In this document: positions 27,411-35,256 of the stretch, in pieces
Numbering within the stretch: position 1 is the first letter of the stretch
Layout: the number at the start of each line of letters is the position of its first letter
From: CAWGJC01 sp965276665
Lineage (GTDB): Bacteria; Pseudomonadota; Alphaproteobacteria; Acetobacterales; Acetobacteraceae
NCBI GenBank assembly: GCA_965276665.1
Contig: OZ255620.1
Span: 558,001-622,000 of the forward strand
Direction of reading: 5' to 3'
DNA: 64,000 nt
Made by a program: the position numbers and the translations under genes
Notes under the pieces: model-generated
The model's input: the letters and a program-made list of their open reading frames with translations, nothing else
What the model was told of the DNA's origin: nothing
The model's database searches: none

Positions 27411-27803
27411 ATGCCGCGCGGATTGCGTCAGTACCAGAACCCAGCCCTCGACGCGGCGTCGCCCCGCGAGAGCGAGATCGTCGCCTTCACCCTGTGCAAT
27501 GCCGGCCTCGAGAAGGCCGCAACGCCCGTGGAACGGATCGGTGCGCTGTACAAGAACCACCAGCTCTGGTCGACTATCGTGAAGGACGTCGCGATGGACG
27601 GAAACGGGCTGCCCGTCGAGCTAAAATCGCAGATCAGCGATCTCGGCCGCTGGGCGATGGCCTACAGCATCGTCGCCATGGCGAACGACGTCGCCATCGC
27701 GCCGCTGATGCAGGTCAACCAGGACATGGTGGACGGTCTGCGCGCGCAGGCTCCGCCGCCGGCCGCCGCCACCGCGCCGTTCGGCGCGATGACCGCGGTC
27801 TGA
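27411..27803 (+). CDS. flaF: Flagellar biosynthesis regulator FlaF
   Basis: 130 residues from ATG 27411, preceded by GGGAGAATGAG. It matches FlaF in size and in motifs such as SPRESEIVAFTLCNAGL and LWSTIVKDVA. In Caulobacter and relatives FlaF supports flagellin production or secretion, often together with FlbT, a translational regulator. Position directly after flagellin supports the call. flbT is not adjacent in this window. A strong terminator hairpin follows. Confidence 0.9.
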   Translation: MPRGLRQYQNPALDAASPRESEIVAFTLCNAGLEKAATPVERIGALYKNHQLWSTIVKDVAMDGNGLPVELKSQISDLGRWAMAYSIVAMANDVAIAPLMQVNQDMVDGLRAQAPPPAAATAPFGAMTAV

Positions 27804-27819
27804 CCGAAGCTGCGAGATC

Positions 27820-27852
27820 GCGGGGCCGCGACCCGGTTGCGGCCCCGCTTTC
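27820..27852 (+). terminator. Rho-independent-like terminator after flaF
   Basis: Perfect 10-bp stem GCGGGGCCGC / GCGGCCCCGC with a 9-base loop, followed by TTTC, beginning 16 bases after the flaF stop. Confidence 0.75.
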
Positions 27853-27937
27853 GCATCATCCCGTCATCACGCCTGCCGGCCGATCAGGCGCGATCGCATC
27901 CGCCAAGCAATGACATCTGACAGCCGATCACGTCTGA

Positions 27938-28042
27938 TAGAGCAACATCCGATCGAATGGAATCATTCGATCGGATGAAGTTGCTCGCCGACAAGCAAAG
28001 CTTGGGGCGGCTTCCGATCCTCTTTGATCGGAAATCGCTCTA
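27938..28042. repeat. Palindromic element with TAGAGC/GCTCTA ends
   Basis: The left part is a near-perfect inverted repeat (27940-27986): GAGCAAC, ATCCGATCGAATG, 4-base loop, CATTCGATCGGAT, GTTGCTC. A second hairpin (TTCCGATC/GATCGGAA, about 28012-28034) runs into GCTCTA at 28042. Bounded by TAGAGC and GCTCTA, it resembles small palindromic elements scattered in alphaproteobacterial genomes; a second example is at 48053. Confidence 0.7.
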
Positions 28043-28520
28043 GGTGATCAGCGCCGCCGCTGCCGTCATGCGACAGCACGAAATTCTGGCTGGTATAGCT
28101 GCCCGCCATCGCGATGCTGGCGACCGAAGGGCTGCCTTCCGTCACCGTCAGCGTGCCGCCCGCGAAGCTCGCGTCGTTCGCCGGCGTTGCGCGCAGATGA
28201 TCGTGGCGTCGCTCCCGAAGCCGAAGACGGTGCGGAGGAAATTGTTCGGCCTGTGCAGCTGGAGGTCGCTGCCTGCGCCCCGCTCGGTGCCGTCGGCAGA
28301 GAGTTCGAACAGCGCGCCCAAGGCGATGGTGATCAGGCGGGTATTGTCGAATGTCTCCGATTGCTGGCCGTCAACGTCGAGCACCGCCTTTGAACGGTGT
28401 TATGTGCCGCTGGTGGTGATCCCACCGAAGCCCTGCTGCGCGGCACGGCGCCAGTGCTCCAATCGGCCGCATCGCTCAGTCGCCCGCGATCGGGTTCGTC
28501 CAGGTAATCTTCGTCATCAT
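28043..28520 (-). pseudogene. Decayed beta-strand-repeat adhesin/autotransporter-type gene
   Basis: Read on the minus strand from ATG about 28520, three frames in succession give pieces of one protein: MTKITWTNPIAGD then SDAADWSTGAVP; QSETFDNTRLITIALGALFE; and NDASFAGGTLTVTEG followed by ASIAMAGSYTSQNFVL. The W(T/S)NPxxGDW...AANWSTGxVP opening is typical of large secreted beta-strand-repeat proteins, normally over 500 residues. At least two frameshifts and an early stop break it, and the TAGAGC palindrome ends it. It is likely the remnant of a surface protein. Confidence 0.6.
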
Positions 28521-28655
28521 GACATCCTTTGGCTGGCCGGGGGCCTGACTGACCGGGCGCTGTGGGCTGCCAACGAATGCGGCGACGCTTGATTGTGATG
28601 CAGGTACAGCGGTGTGCAAATTATGCAACGTGGTCGCCGGTGAGTATTGCATCTT

Positions 28656-30377
28656 TTAAATGATCGATGCGACGGTGAGCGGCTCCGACTCCGCAAGGGG
28701 CCGGCCCTGCCGACTTTCCCGGGCCGGTTCCTCCGCGGCCGCGCATAGCGACTGACGGCGGAGCCAGGCCGAGAAGCCGCTTTCAGCGGTGAGCACCGCC
28801 AGCGGCACGGCGAGCGGCAGGCCGCCAATGAACGGAACCACCCAGAGCAGGTTCGCAGACAGCTCTCCCGGCGCGCGAGCGAAGCCCCCGAGAAGCGTGA
28901 GCCCGAGCAGCACGAGTCCGAGCAGCGTGTGCGGCCAGAAGCGGCGCAGCGCCTCCGACCAGCCGATGGCACGGGCGTCACGGCTCTGCCGCGGCCAGCC
29001 GGTGCGCCGACCGAGCGTGATCGCGGCCATCATTTCCACGCGCTCGACGCAGCAGATCGGGTCGAGCAAACATGAAAAGACGATCTCGATCGCCATCCCG
29101 GCCGCGAACCGCCGCGCCCTGCCGAGCCGGGCCCTCTCCTGCGGGGCTGCGAGCAGCGCCGCATAGCCGGCGAGCCGCGGCGCATGCTGCATCGCCGCCC
29201 AGGCCAGCACCGTCTCGGCAAGCGGCGCCATGTGCAGCGTCACCGCGCCTGTCGCCGTGGCGCCGGCGGCGACCAGCATAAGGCCGAGCTGCGCCGGAGC
29301 GCCGAGGAACATCAGCATCGCCTGCGCGAGCTGCCACCGTCCCATCGCGCCGAAGCGCCCCGGGCCGAGCAGATAACGGTATTGCAGATTGCCGGTGAGC
29401 CAGCGACGGTCACGGGCCAGGAAATCGATCAGCGTGGGCGGATGCGCCTCGAAGCTCCCCGCCGCCGTCGGCATCAACCGCACGCCCCAGCCGGCTTTCT
29501 GCAACGCCGCACCTTCGACCTGGTCGTGCGAGAGGATGCGGCTGCCGTCCGGCAACGGCGCGAGCCGGGCATGGGCGCGGAACGGCGCGATGCGGAGCAG
29601 CGCGTTATGACCCCAGAACGGCCCGCAATCGCCCTGCCACCATGCCTGCCCGTTCGCCCAGACATGCATTCCGGCATGCATGCCGAACTGGAAGATGCGC
29701 GCGAGCGCGGTCCGCGCCGGCCGCCCGGTGGTGAGATGCTGGGCAATCGCGAGCCACGGATCGGCCTGCATCATCCCGACAAGGCGAAGCACCGCCTCCG
29801 CCGACATCGCGGAATCGGCGTCGAGCACCAGGGCGAATTCATGGCCACCACAAGCGGATGCGGCGTCGGTGTCGAGGAAGTCGAGCAGGTTGCCGGATTT
29901 GTAACCGGTCGGCGCGATCCGGCGCCGGTAGAGGATGCGCTCGGGCGCCGGATCGCCGGCCCGGAAGCGGCGCAACGCCCGAGCCTCCTGCGCGCAATCC
30001 GCAGCACCCTGCGTGTCGGAGAGCAAGGCGAGGCTGAAACGCCCATCGCACCCGAGCGCGTCGAGCTCGTCGAGCAGACGGCGGAGCGGCGGCAGCACCG
30101 CCGCCATGCTCTCGTTCCGCACCACCACCGTGATCATAATGCGCGGCAGCCGGGCGAGATCGGCCACCGGCCAGGGTGGCCGCCTCGCCACCAAGCCGAT
30201 CATAGAATGGGCGGCGGAGATCGCGCTCCACGGCACGAGGCCGAGCGCGCACACGATCGCCGCACTTCGCCACACCGGCGCGCCGGGACCCGCGAACGCA
30301 TGCAGGATCAGGCAGCTGAGCAGGAGTGCCAAGGCGCCGGCGAGCAGGGCGAAGATCAGGCGGCGGCGGAACATCAT
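28656..30377 (-). CDS. opgH: Glucans biosynthesis glucosyltransferase OpgH (compact form)
   Basis: 573 residues. Two N-terminal membrane helices, then a GT2 catalytic domain with VVVRNES, LVLDADSAM (DxD), a WWQGDCGPFWGHNALLR segment, ILSHDQVEGA and the processive-synthase motif RRWLTGNLQY, then several C-terminal membrane helices including a long AAITLGRRTGWPRQSRD loop. OpgH polymerises UDP-glucose into osmoregulated periplasmic glucan backbones. It is clearly shorter than the 730-850 residues of gammaproteobacterial OpgH, mainly at the N-terminus. opgG/opgD are not in the window, so a related curdlan- or cellulose-like synthase role cannot be excluded, though motifs favour OpgH. Confidence 0.83.
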   Translation of the reverse strand: MMFRRRLIFALLAGALALLLSCLILHAFAGPGAPVWRSAAIVCALGLVPWSAISAAHSMIGLVARRPPWPVADLARLPRIMITVVVRNESMAAVLPPLRRLLDELDALGCDGRFSLALLSDTQGAADCAQEARALRRFRAGDPAPERILYRRRIAPTGYKSGNLLDFLDTDAASACGGHEFALVLDADSAMSAEAVLRLVGMMQADPWLAIAQHLTTGRPARTALARIFQFGMHAGMHVWANGQAWWQGDCGPFWGHNALLRIAPFRAHARLAPLPDGSRILSHDQVEGAALQKAGWGVRLMPTAAGSFEAHPPTLIDFLARDRRWLTGNLQYRYLLGPGRFGAMGRWQLAQAMLMFLGAPAQLGLMLVAAGATATGAVTLHMAPLAETVLAWAAMQHAPRLAGYAALLAAPQERARLGRARRFAAGMAIEIVFSCLLDPICCVERVEMMAAITLGRRTGWPRQSRDARAIGWSEALRRFWPHTLLGLVLLGLTLLGGFARAPGELSANLLWVVPFIGGLPLAVPLAVLTAESGFSAWLRRQSLCAAAEEPARESRQGRPLAESEPLTVASII

Positions 30378-30512
30378 GCAGGCAAGGCACCTCTCGCTCT
30401 TCGGACCGTGTCGCTCGCCGGATCATCGGACCGGTCACCGAGAGACGCCGGACGCGGGCGATCATTCCACGCCGCCGCCCAGCCGTCTCCGTGTGGAATG
30501 AGGCAAGCTCTT

Positions 30513-30555
30513 ACAAGATGAAGTAGCAATCTACGGGCGGCCCACAATATATAGG
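30513..30555 (+). promoter_or_regulatory. Tandem NrdR-like boxes upstream of nrdB
   Basis: ACAAGATGAAGT (30513-30524) and ACAATATATAGG (30544-30555) resemble the NrdR consensus ACwATATATwGT at 9/12 and 11/12 positions and start exactly 31 bases apart, about three DNA turns, the spacing usual for paired NrdR boxes. The second overlaps the only AT-rich, -10-like sequence before nrdB. Repression by NrdR with (d)ATP is the expected control. Confidence 0.65.
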
Positions 30556-30638
30556 AAGGAGGTTGTCTCCCGCCCCGGGCGATCCCATACTCCGCGCCCA
30601 GCCGGAGTCCCGGCCCCTTTGACCTTCACGAGGCGAGA

Positions 30639-31691
30639 ATGAGCGCTGCAAGCCAGTCCCCGAGCCAGCCCGAAACCCGCTTCGACCTGCTGACCGAGAA
30701 TCCGGTCTACAAGCCGTTCCGCTATCCATGGGCCTACGAGGCCTGGCACACGCAGCAGCGCGTCCATTGGCTGCCGGAAGAGGTGCCGCTCGCCGATGAT
30801 GTGAAGGATTGGCACCGCAACCTCTCGGAGAGCGAGCGCAATCTGCTCACCCAAATTTTCCGCTTCTTCACGCAGGCGGATGTCGAGGTGAACAATTGCT
30901 ACATGAAGCATTACAGCCAGGTCTTCAAACCGACCGAGGTGCTGATGATGCTGTCAGCCTTCTCGAACATCGAGACGATCCACATCGCCGCCTACAGTCA
31001 TCTGCTCGATACCGTCGGCATCCCCGAGATCGAGTACCAGGCCTTCCTCAAATACAAGGAGATGAAGGACAAGTTCGATTACATGCAGTCCTTCAGCGTG
31101 GCGAACAAATACGAGGTGGCGAAGACGCTCGCCGCCTTCGGCGCCTTCACCGAAGGGCTGCAGCTCTTCGCCTCCTTCGCGATCCTGCTCAACTTCCCGC
31201 GCTTCGGGAAGATGAAGGGGATGGGCCAGATCATCTCCTGGTCGGTGCGCGACGAGACGCTGCATTGCCTGTCCGTGATCCGCCTGTTCCGCACCTTCGT
31301 GCAGGAAAACCCGGAAATCTGGACGGACGAGCTCAAGCGCGACATCTACTTCATCTGCTCCACGATCGTCGATCACGAGGACAGTTTCATCGATCTCGCC
31401 TTCGAGCTCGGCCCGGTGCAGGGGCTCGATGCGGACCAGGTGAAAACCTACATCCGCTACATCGCCGACCGCCGGCTGACGCAGCTCGGTCTCAACCCGC
31501 TCTTCCATGTCGAGCGCAACCCGCTGCCCTGGCTCGACGACATGCTGAACGCCGTCGAGCACGCGAATTTCTTCGAGAACCGTTCCACCGAATACAGCAA
31601 GGCCGCGACCTCCGGCTCCTGGGAGGAGGCGTTCGCCGACGTGGTGTTCGACACCAAGCAGCCGACCGGCGAGGTGCTTCCGGCGAAATAG
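30639..31691 (+). CDS. nrdB: Ribonucleoside-diphosphate reductase class Ia, beta subunit
   Basis: 350 residues, ATG 30639. The di-iron ligands and radical site are recognisable: TQADVEVNNCYM (first Asp), NIETIHIAAYSHLL (Glu, His and, four residues after the His, the radical Tyr) and SVRDETLHCLSV (Glu and His). The Tyr is present, so this is a conventional tyrosyl-radical R2, not a Tyr-lacking class Ic type. With NrdA it makes deoxynucleotides from NDPs under aerobic conditions. nrdA is not adjacent here, which is unusual in Enterobacteria but common in Alphaproteobacteria. Confidence 0.96.
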   Translation: MSAASQSPSQPETRFDLLTENPVYKPFRYPWAYEAWHTQQRVHWLPEEVPLADDVKDWHRNLSESERNLLTQIFRFFTQADVEVNNCYMKHYSQVFKPTEVLMMLSAFSNIETIHIAAYSHLLDTVGIPEIEYQAFLKYKEMKDKFDYMQSFSVANKYEVAKTLAAFGAFTEGLQLFASFAILLNFPRFGKMKGMGQIISWSVRDETLHCLSVIRLFRTFVQENPEIWTDELKRDIYFICSTIVDHEDSFIDLAFELGPVQGLDADQVKTYIRYIADRRLTQLGLNPLFHVERNPLPWLDDMLNAVEHANFFENRSTEYSKAATSGSWEEAFADVVFDTKQPTGEVLPAK

Positions 31692-31730
31692 CGCGTATCG
31701 CGCCGCCACCGTCTCCGCTAAGCACCGGGC

Positions 31731-32396
31731 ATGATCCGCGCGATACGATGGAGTGTGGGCGGGCTGCTCGCGCTGCTCCTGGTGGCCTGGGGCGTGTTCT
31801 GGCTCGGCGAGCACGCACCGGCCAGCCCGGCCGGCGCGGTGGTCCGCGAGGTCGCCTCCCTGCTCGGCGCGCCGGTCACCGATGACGGCGTGCCGGCGGG
31901 CGTCGCGATCGGTGGCCCGTTCACCCTCACCGATCCCGCCGGCCACACCGTCACCGACCGCGACTATCGCGGGAAGTTCATGCTGGTCTATTTCGGCTAC
32001 ACCTTCTGCCCGGATGTCTGCCCGACCGAATTGCAGGCCGTGGCGGCGGCGCTGAACAAGCTCGGGCCGAACGCCGAGAAGCTCGCGCCGATCTTCGTGA
32101 CCATCGACCCGGAGCGCGACACGCCCACCGTGATGGGCAATTACGTCAAGCTGTTCGACCCAAGGCTGATCGGGCTGACCGGCACGCCGGCCGAGATCCA
32201 CGACATCGCCACCGCCTATCGCGTCTACTACGCGAAGGCCCCGCAGAAGGGGGACCCGAGCGCCTATCTGATGGACCACTCCTCGTTCATGTATCTGATG
32301 GGGCCAGACGGAAAATTCCGCGCGCTGCTGCAACCCGGGGAATCCCCGGACGAGATCGCGTCCCGCATCCAGGCGGAGATGCAGAGGGCGAGCTAG
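31731..32396 (+). CDS. SCO1/SenC family copper chaperone
   Basis: 221 residues. A membrane anchor (about 7-27) precedes a periplasmic thioredoxin fold with the copper site CPDVCP (CxxxC, about 98-102) and the distal His in YLMDHSSFMYLMG. SCO proteins deliver copper to the CuA site of cytochrome c oxidase. This copy is apart from any oxidase genes; a second SCO gene lies at 60407. It is followed closely by a small hypothetical gene. Confidence 0.92.
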   Translation: MIRAIRWSVGGLLALLLVAWGVFWLGEHAPASPAGAVVREVASLLGAPVTDDGVPAGVAIGGPFTLTDPAGHTVTDRDYRGKFMLVYFGYTFCPDVCPTELQAVAAALNKLGPNAEKLAPIFVTIDPERDTPTVMGNYVKLFDPRLIGLTGTPAEIHDIATAYRVYYAKAPQKGDPSAYLMDHSSFMYLMGPDGKFRALLQPGESPDEIASRIQAEMQRAS

Positions 32397-32402
32397 GGGC
32401 GG

Positions 32403-32642
32403 ATGCCGGTGCCGACGGGTCCCTGGCCGGCGGGGCGCCTGGCCGCCCGCATCCTCACCGCATTCCATCTCGCCTGCGATGAGGCCGAGTTCGGCATCGC
32501 CGCCGAATTGCTCCGCCTGCTCGAGCAGGTGGTGACGCGGCCGGCGGTTCCGGTCGACAAGCCGCAACGCCGGGCGCGCGACGCGCTGGTCGCCGCGCAT
32601 GAGCGTCTCTGGCGGCTCCGGCACCCGGATCCGGGCTCCTGA
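32403..32642 (+). CDS. Hypothetical small protein
   Basis: 79 residues beginning 6 bases after the SCO stop, with AGGGGCGG before ATG 32403. It is rich in Ala/Leu/Arg and mostly helical (RLAARILTAFHLACDEAEFGIAAELLRLLEQ). No signal peptide or known domain was seen. Tight spacing after the SCO gene and helical character suggest a real protein, but function is unknown. Confidence 0.55.
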   Translation: MPVPTGPWPAGRLAARILTAFHLACDEAEFGIAAELLRLLEQVVTRPAVPVDKPQRRARDALVAAHERLWRLRHPDPGS

Positions 32643-32695
32643 AGCCTGGAATTTCCGGCTGCACGGGGGCAGGCTTTGCCGCGAAGGAGACCGAA

Positions 32696-33964
32696 ATGCC
32701 GGATGACGCGCCCGCCTCTTCCCCCGATGCCGCGCAGGCCATGCACGCGACCCGCCTCGACCGCCTGGCAGAGACCGCGATCAAGGTCGGCTGCCGGCTT
32801 GCCCGGGGCCAGGAGCTGGTGATCACCGCCTCGCTCGAGGCGGTGCCGCTGGTCCGCCGCATCACCGAGCACGCCTATCGCGCCGGCGCCTCCCTGGTGA
32901 CGACGCTCTACTCCGACGAGGTGACGCGCCTCGCCCGGTTCCAGCACGGCGACGAGGCGATCTTCGACATCGCGGCCACCTGGCTCGCGGACGGCATGGC
33001 GGCGGCGTTCCGCGGCAATGCGGCCCGCATGGCGATCGCCGGCGAGAACCCGGCGCTGCTCGCGAGCCAGGACCCCGCACGGATCGCGCGCGCCAATCGG
33101 GCGATGTCGACCGCCAATCGCGGCGTGCTCGACCTAATCACCCGCTTCGCCGTCAACTGGACCATCGTCGCCAACGCGACGCCGGCCTGGGCGCGCACGG
33201 TGTTCCCCGGTCTGCCGGAGGAGGCCGCCCTCGCCCGGCTCTGGAACGCGATCTTCGCCGCCTCCCGCGTCGACGGCCCCGACCCGGTCGCCGCCTGGGC
33301 GGCGCATAACGCCGCCCTCGCGGAGCGCACGCAGGTGATGAACGCGCATCATTTCGCCGCACTGCATTTCCGCGGCCCGGGCACCGATCTCCGCGTCGGG
33401 CTGGCGGACGGGCATCGCTGGCTGGGGGGCGCCAAGGAGGCGGCGAACGGCGTCACCTGCAACCCCAACATCCCGACCGAGGAAGTCTACACCACCCCGC
33501 ACAAGGACCGGGTGGACGGCACCGTCTCGAGCACCAAGCCGCTCTCCTACCAGGGCACGCTGATCGAGGGCATCCGCGTCCGCTTCGAGGCCGGCCGCGT
33601 GGCCGAGGCGGACGCGGCACGCGGTGGCGACGTGCTGCGCCGCGTGCTCGACACCGACGAGGGCGCCCGCCGCCTCGGCGAAGTCGCGCTGGTGCCGAAC
33701 TCCTCGCCGATCTCGCGCAGCGGGCTGCTGTTCCAGAACACGCTGTTCGACGAGAACGCCGCCTGCCACGTCGCGCTCGGCCAAGCCTACAGCAACGCCC
33801 TCGAAGGCGGCACCGAGCTCGACCCCGACGCGCTCGCCGCCCGCGGCGCCAACCGCAGCCTCATCCATATCGACTGGATGATCGGCTCGGGCGCGGTCGA
33901 TATCGACGGGCTCGCCGCCGATGGGTCCGCGACGCCGGTGATGCGAAAGGGGGAGTGGGTCTGA
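32696..33964 (+). CDS. M29 family metallo-aminopeptidase
   Basis: 422 residues, ATG 32696 preceded by GAAGGAG. It fits the M29 (AmpS/AmpT-like) family: LAETAIKVGCRLARGQELVITAS near the start, NIPTEEVYTTPHKDRVDGT with metal-binding Glu and His (about 260-275) and FQNTLFDENAACHVALGQAY (second Glu/His set, about 340-365). This family removes N-terminal amino acids with two metal ions in the cytosol. Repeat copy C lies directly after the stop. Confidence 0.9.
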   Translation: MPDDAPASSPDAAQAMHATRLDRLAETAIKVGCRLARGQELVITASLEAVPLVRRITEHAYRAGASLVTTLYSDEVTRLARFQHGDEAIFDIAATWLADGMAAAFRGNAARMAIAGENPALLASQDPARIARANRAMSTANRGVLDLITRFAVNWTIVANATPAWARTVFPGLPEEAALARLWNAIFAASRVDGPDPVAAWAAHNAALAERTQVMNAHHFAALHFRGPGTDLRVGLADGHRWLGGAKEAANGVTCNPNIPTEEVYTTPHKDRVDGTVSSTKPLSYQGTLIEGIRVRFEAGRVAEADAARGGDVLRRVLDTDEGARRLGEVALVPNSSPISRSGLLFQNTLFDENAACHVALGQAYSNALEGGTELDPDALAARGANRSLIHIDWMIGSGAVDIDGLAADGSATPVMRKGEWV

Positions 33965-33975
33965 GGAAGAAAGAA

Positions 33976-34027
33976 GGCCAGGGGCGCTGCCCCTGGACCC
34001 CGCCAAGGGCAGAGCCCTTGGAACCCG
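33976..34027. repeat. Intergenic hairpin repeat, copy C (single module)
   Basis: CCAGGGGC/GCCCCTGG (33978-33996) and CCAAGGGC/GCCCTTGG (34003-34021), beginning 12 bases after the aminopeptidase stop. It is the simple half-module of the family and probably acts as a transcription terminator. Confidence 0.85.
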
Positions 34028-34060
34028 CTACTAGCTAGAATGCCTTTTCAGGGCGCTCTC

Positions 34061-34172
34061 AGAGCCTGCTTGGAAAAATGGTCTGGTGAGTCATATGGCG
34101 TGATTTTCCGAGCACAGGAACATAGGAAAAGCGCGTCAGATGGCCACCAGAGCGCGTTCACGAACAGGCTCT
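34061..34172. repeat. Short segment bounded by inverted AGAGCCTG / CAGGCTCT
   Basis: AGAGCCTG at 34061-34068 and CAGGCTCT at 34165-34172 enclose a 96-base AT-richer interior. The right arm overlaps the end of the DUF1330 gene. It may be a small mobile-element remnant, but no transposase is nearby. Confidence 0.3.
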
Positions 34173-34465
34173 CAGGCTTCGTAGCCTTCGATCACCAGGA
34201 GATCAGCCGTCGAGACCGGCGCGCGGAGACGTATGGCCTCCTGATATTCCGGCGAATGCCAGCATGCGAGCGCGGTCTCGTAGGAGGGGAACTCGAGCAC
34301 CACGTTCCGCTGCCGCGCGCTTCCCTCGAGCGTCTCGGACCGGCCGGCCCTGACCAGGAATTTCGCGCCATATTTCGCGAAAGCGACCGCGTTCGCGGCG
34401 ACATAGGCCTTGTAGGCCTCCGGATCCGCGATATCGACCCGGACGATCCAATACCCTTTCGCCAT
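34172..34465 (-). CDS. DUF1330 family protein
   Basis: 97 residues from ATG 34465. The dimeric ferredoxin-like DUF1330 pattern is clear: YWIVRVDIADPEAYKAYVAAN at the start, then GRSETLEG and NVVLEFPSYETALACWHSPEYQ. Members are small cytosolic proteins with no firmly known function. Other in-frame starts upstream lack this pattern. It stands alone between repeats and an MFS remnant. Confidence 0.85.
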   Translation of the reverse strand: MAKGYWIVRVDIADPEAYKAYVAANAVAFAKYGAKFLVRAGRSETLEGSARQRNVVLEFPSYETALACWHSPEYQEAIRLRAPVSTADLLVIEGYEA

Positions 34466-34570
34466 CACCTGCCCCCGCGCATGCCCGACACGCCTGATTA
34501 GAGAGCGAGAGCGCAAAAGAAAACCGCCTCGAAGGGCGGGTCTCACCGGCATTCATGCGCCGAGGCGCGG

Positions 34571-35200
34571 ATGACCTTCGTGGTGTCTGCTGTCCTCATC
34601 GCCGCTCTTGTTCGACCGGCAGGGCCGCCAAGCGCCGTGAACCCAAAACCGTCCTTCGTTCAGGAAATAGGGTTGGGCCTCGGCTTCATCCGCACAAACC
34701 GAGGATTGATGACAATGCTCGGCCTGATCTTGGCAATGAATTTCATCGACGAAGCTTACATTCCCGTTCTCCTACCCGTGTATAGCCGCGATATCCTGAG
34801 CGACCCGAGACTGGCCGGTTGGCTGCTTGGAGCCATCGTCTGCCTCGCCGCGCTGGCAGTGACACGTGCAGGACGGGCGGGACTGCCAAACCTGACTGGA
34901 GCTTGCTGCATGCTCTTGGCCTTTGGCCGCGCAAGTGGACCGCTCAATCCGATCATCAACACCCTCGTCCAGGAGGTCACACCCGCGGCGCTTCGTGGAC
35001 GGGTTTTTGGGCTGATCGGAGCGACCGCCTACGCGGCGGCACCGCTGGGAATCCTAGCTGCCAGCTCGGTAGTTTCAGTGTGGGGATTGCATACGGGGCT
35101 GATGGCTTTCGGTGCGCTATACATGTTGGTGTTTATAGCAGCGTGGCATAGCCGCTCGTTGAATGAATTCGCGGATGGCCGTTCAAGGGTGGTGCATTAG
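34571..35200 (+). pseudogene. Truncated MFS transporter remnant
   Basis: The open frame gives 209 residues, about half an MFS permease. It begins inside what should be the central loop (PSFVQEIGLGLGFIRTNR) and has only the C-terminal helices, with FIDEAYIPVLLPVYSRDIL and QEVTPAALRGRVFGL as in the MFS_3 (EntS-like) group. Between SDPRLAGWLLGAIVCLAAL and TGACCMLLAFGRASGP about one helix appears missing. No N-terminal half was found upstream. It is likely non-functional. Confidence 0.65.
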
Positions 35201-35256
35201 TCTTGATTTTGTATGCTAACAATCCCAGCGTGATAAGCCAACTATCAAGGCACTCA

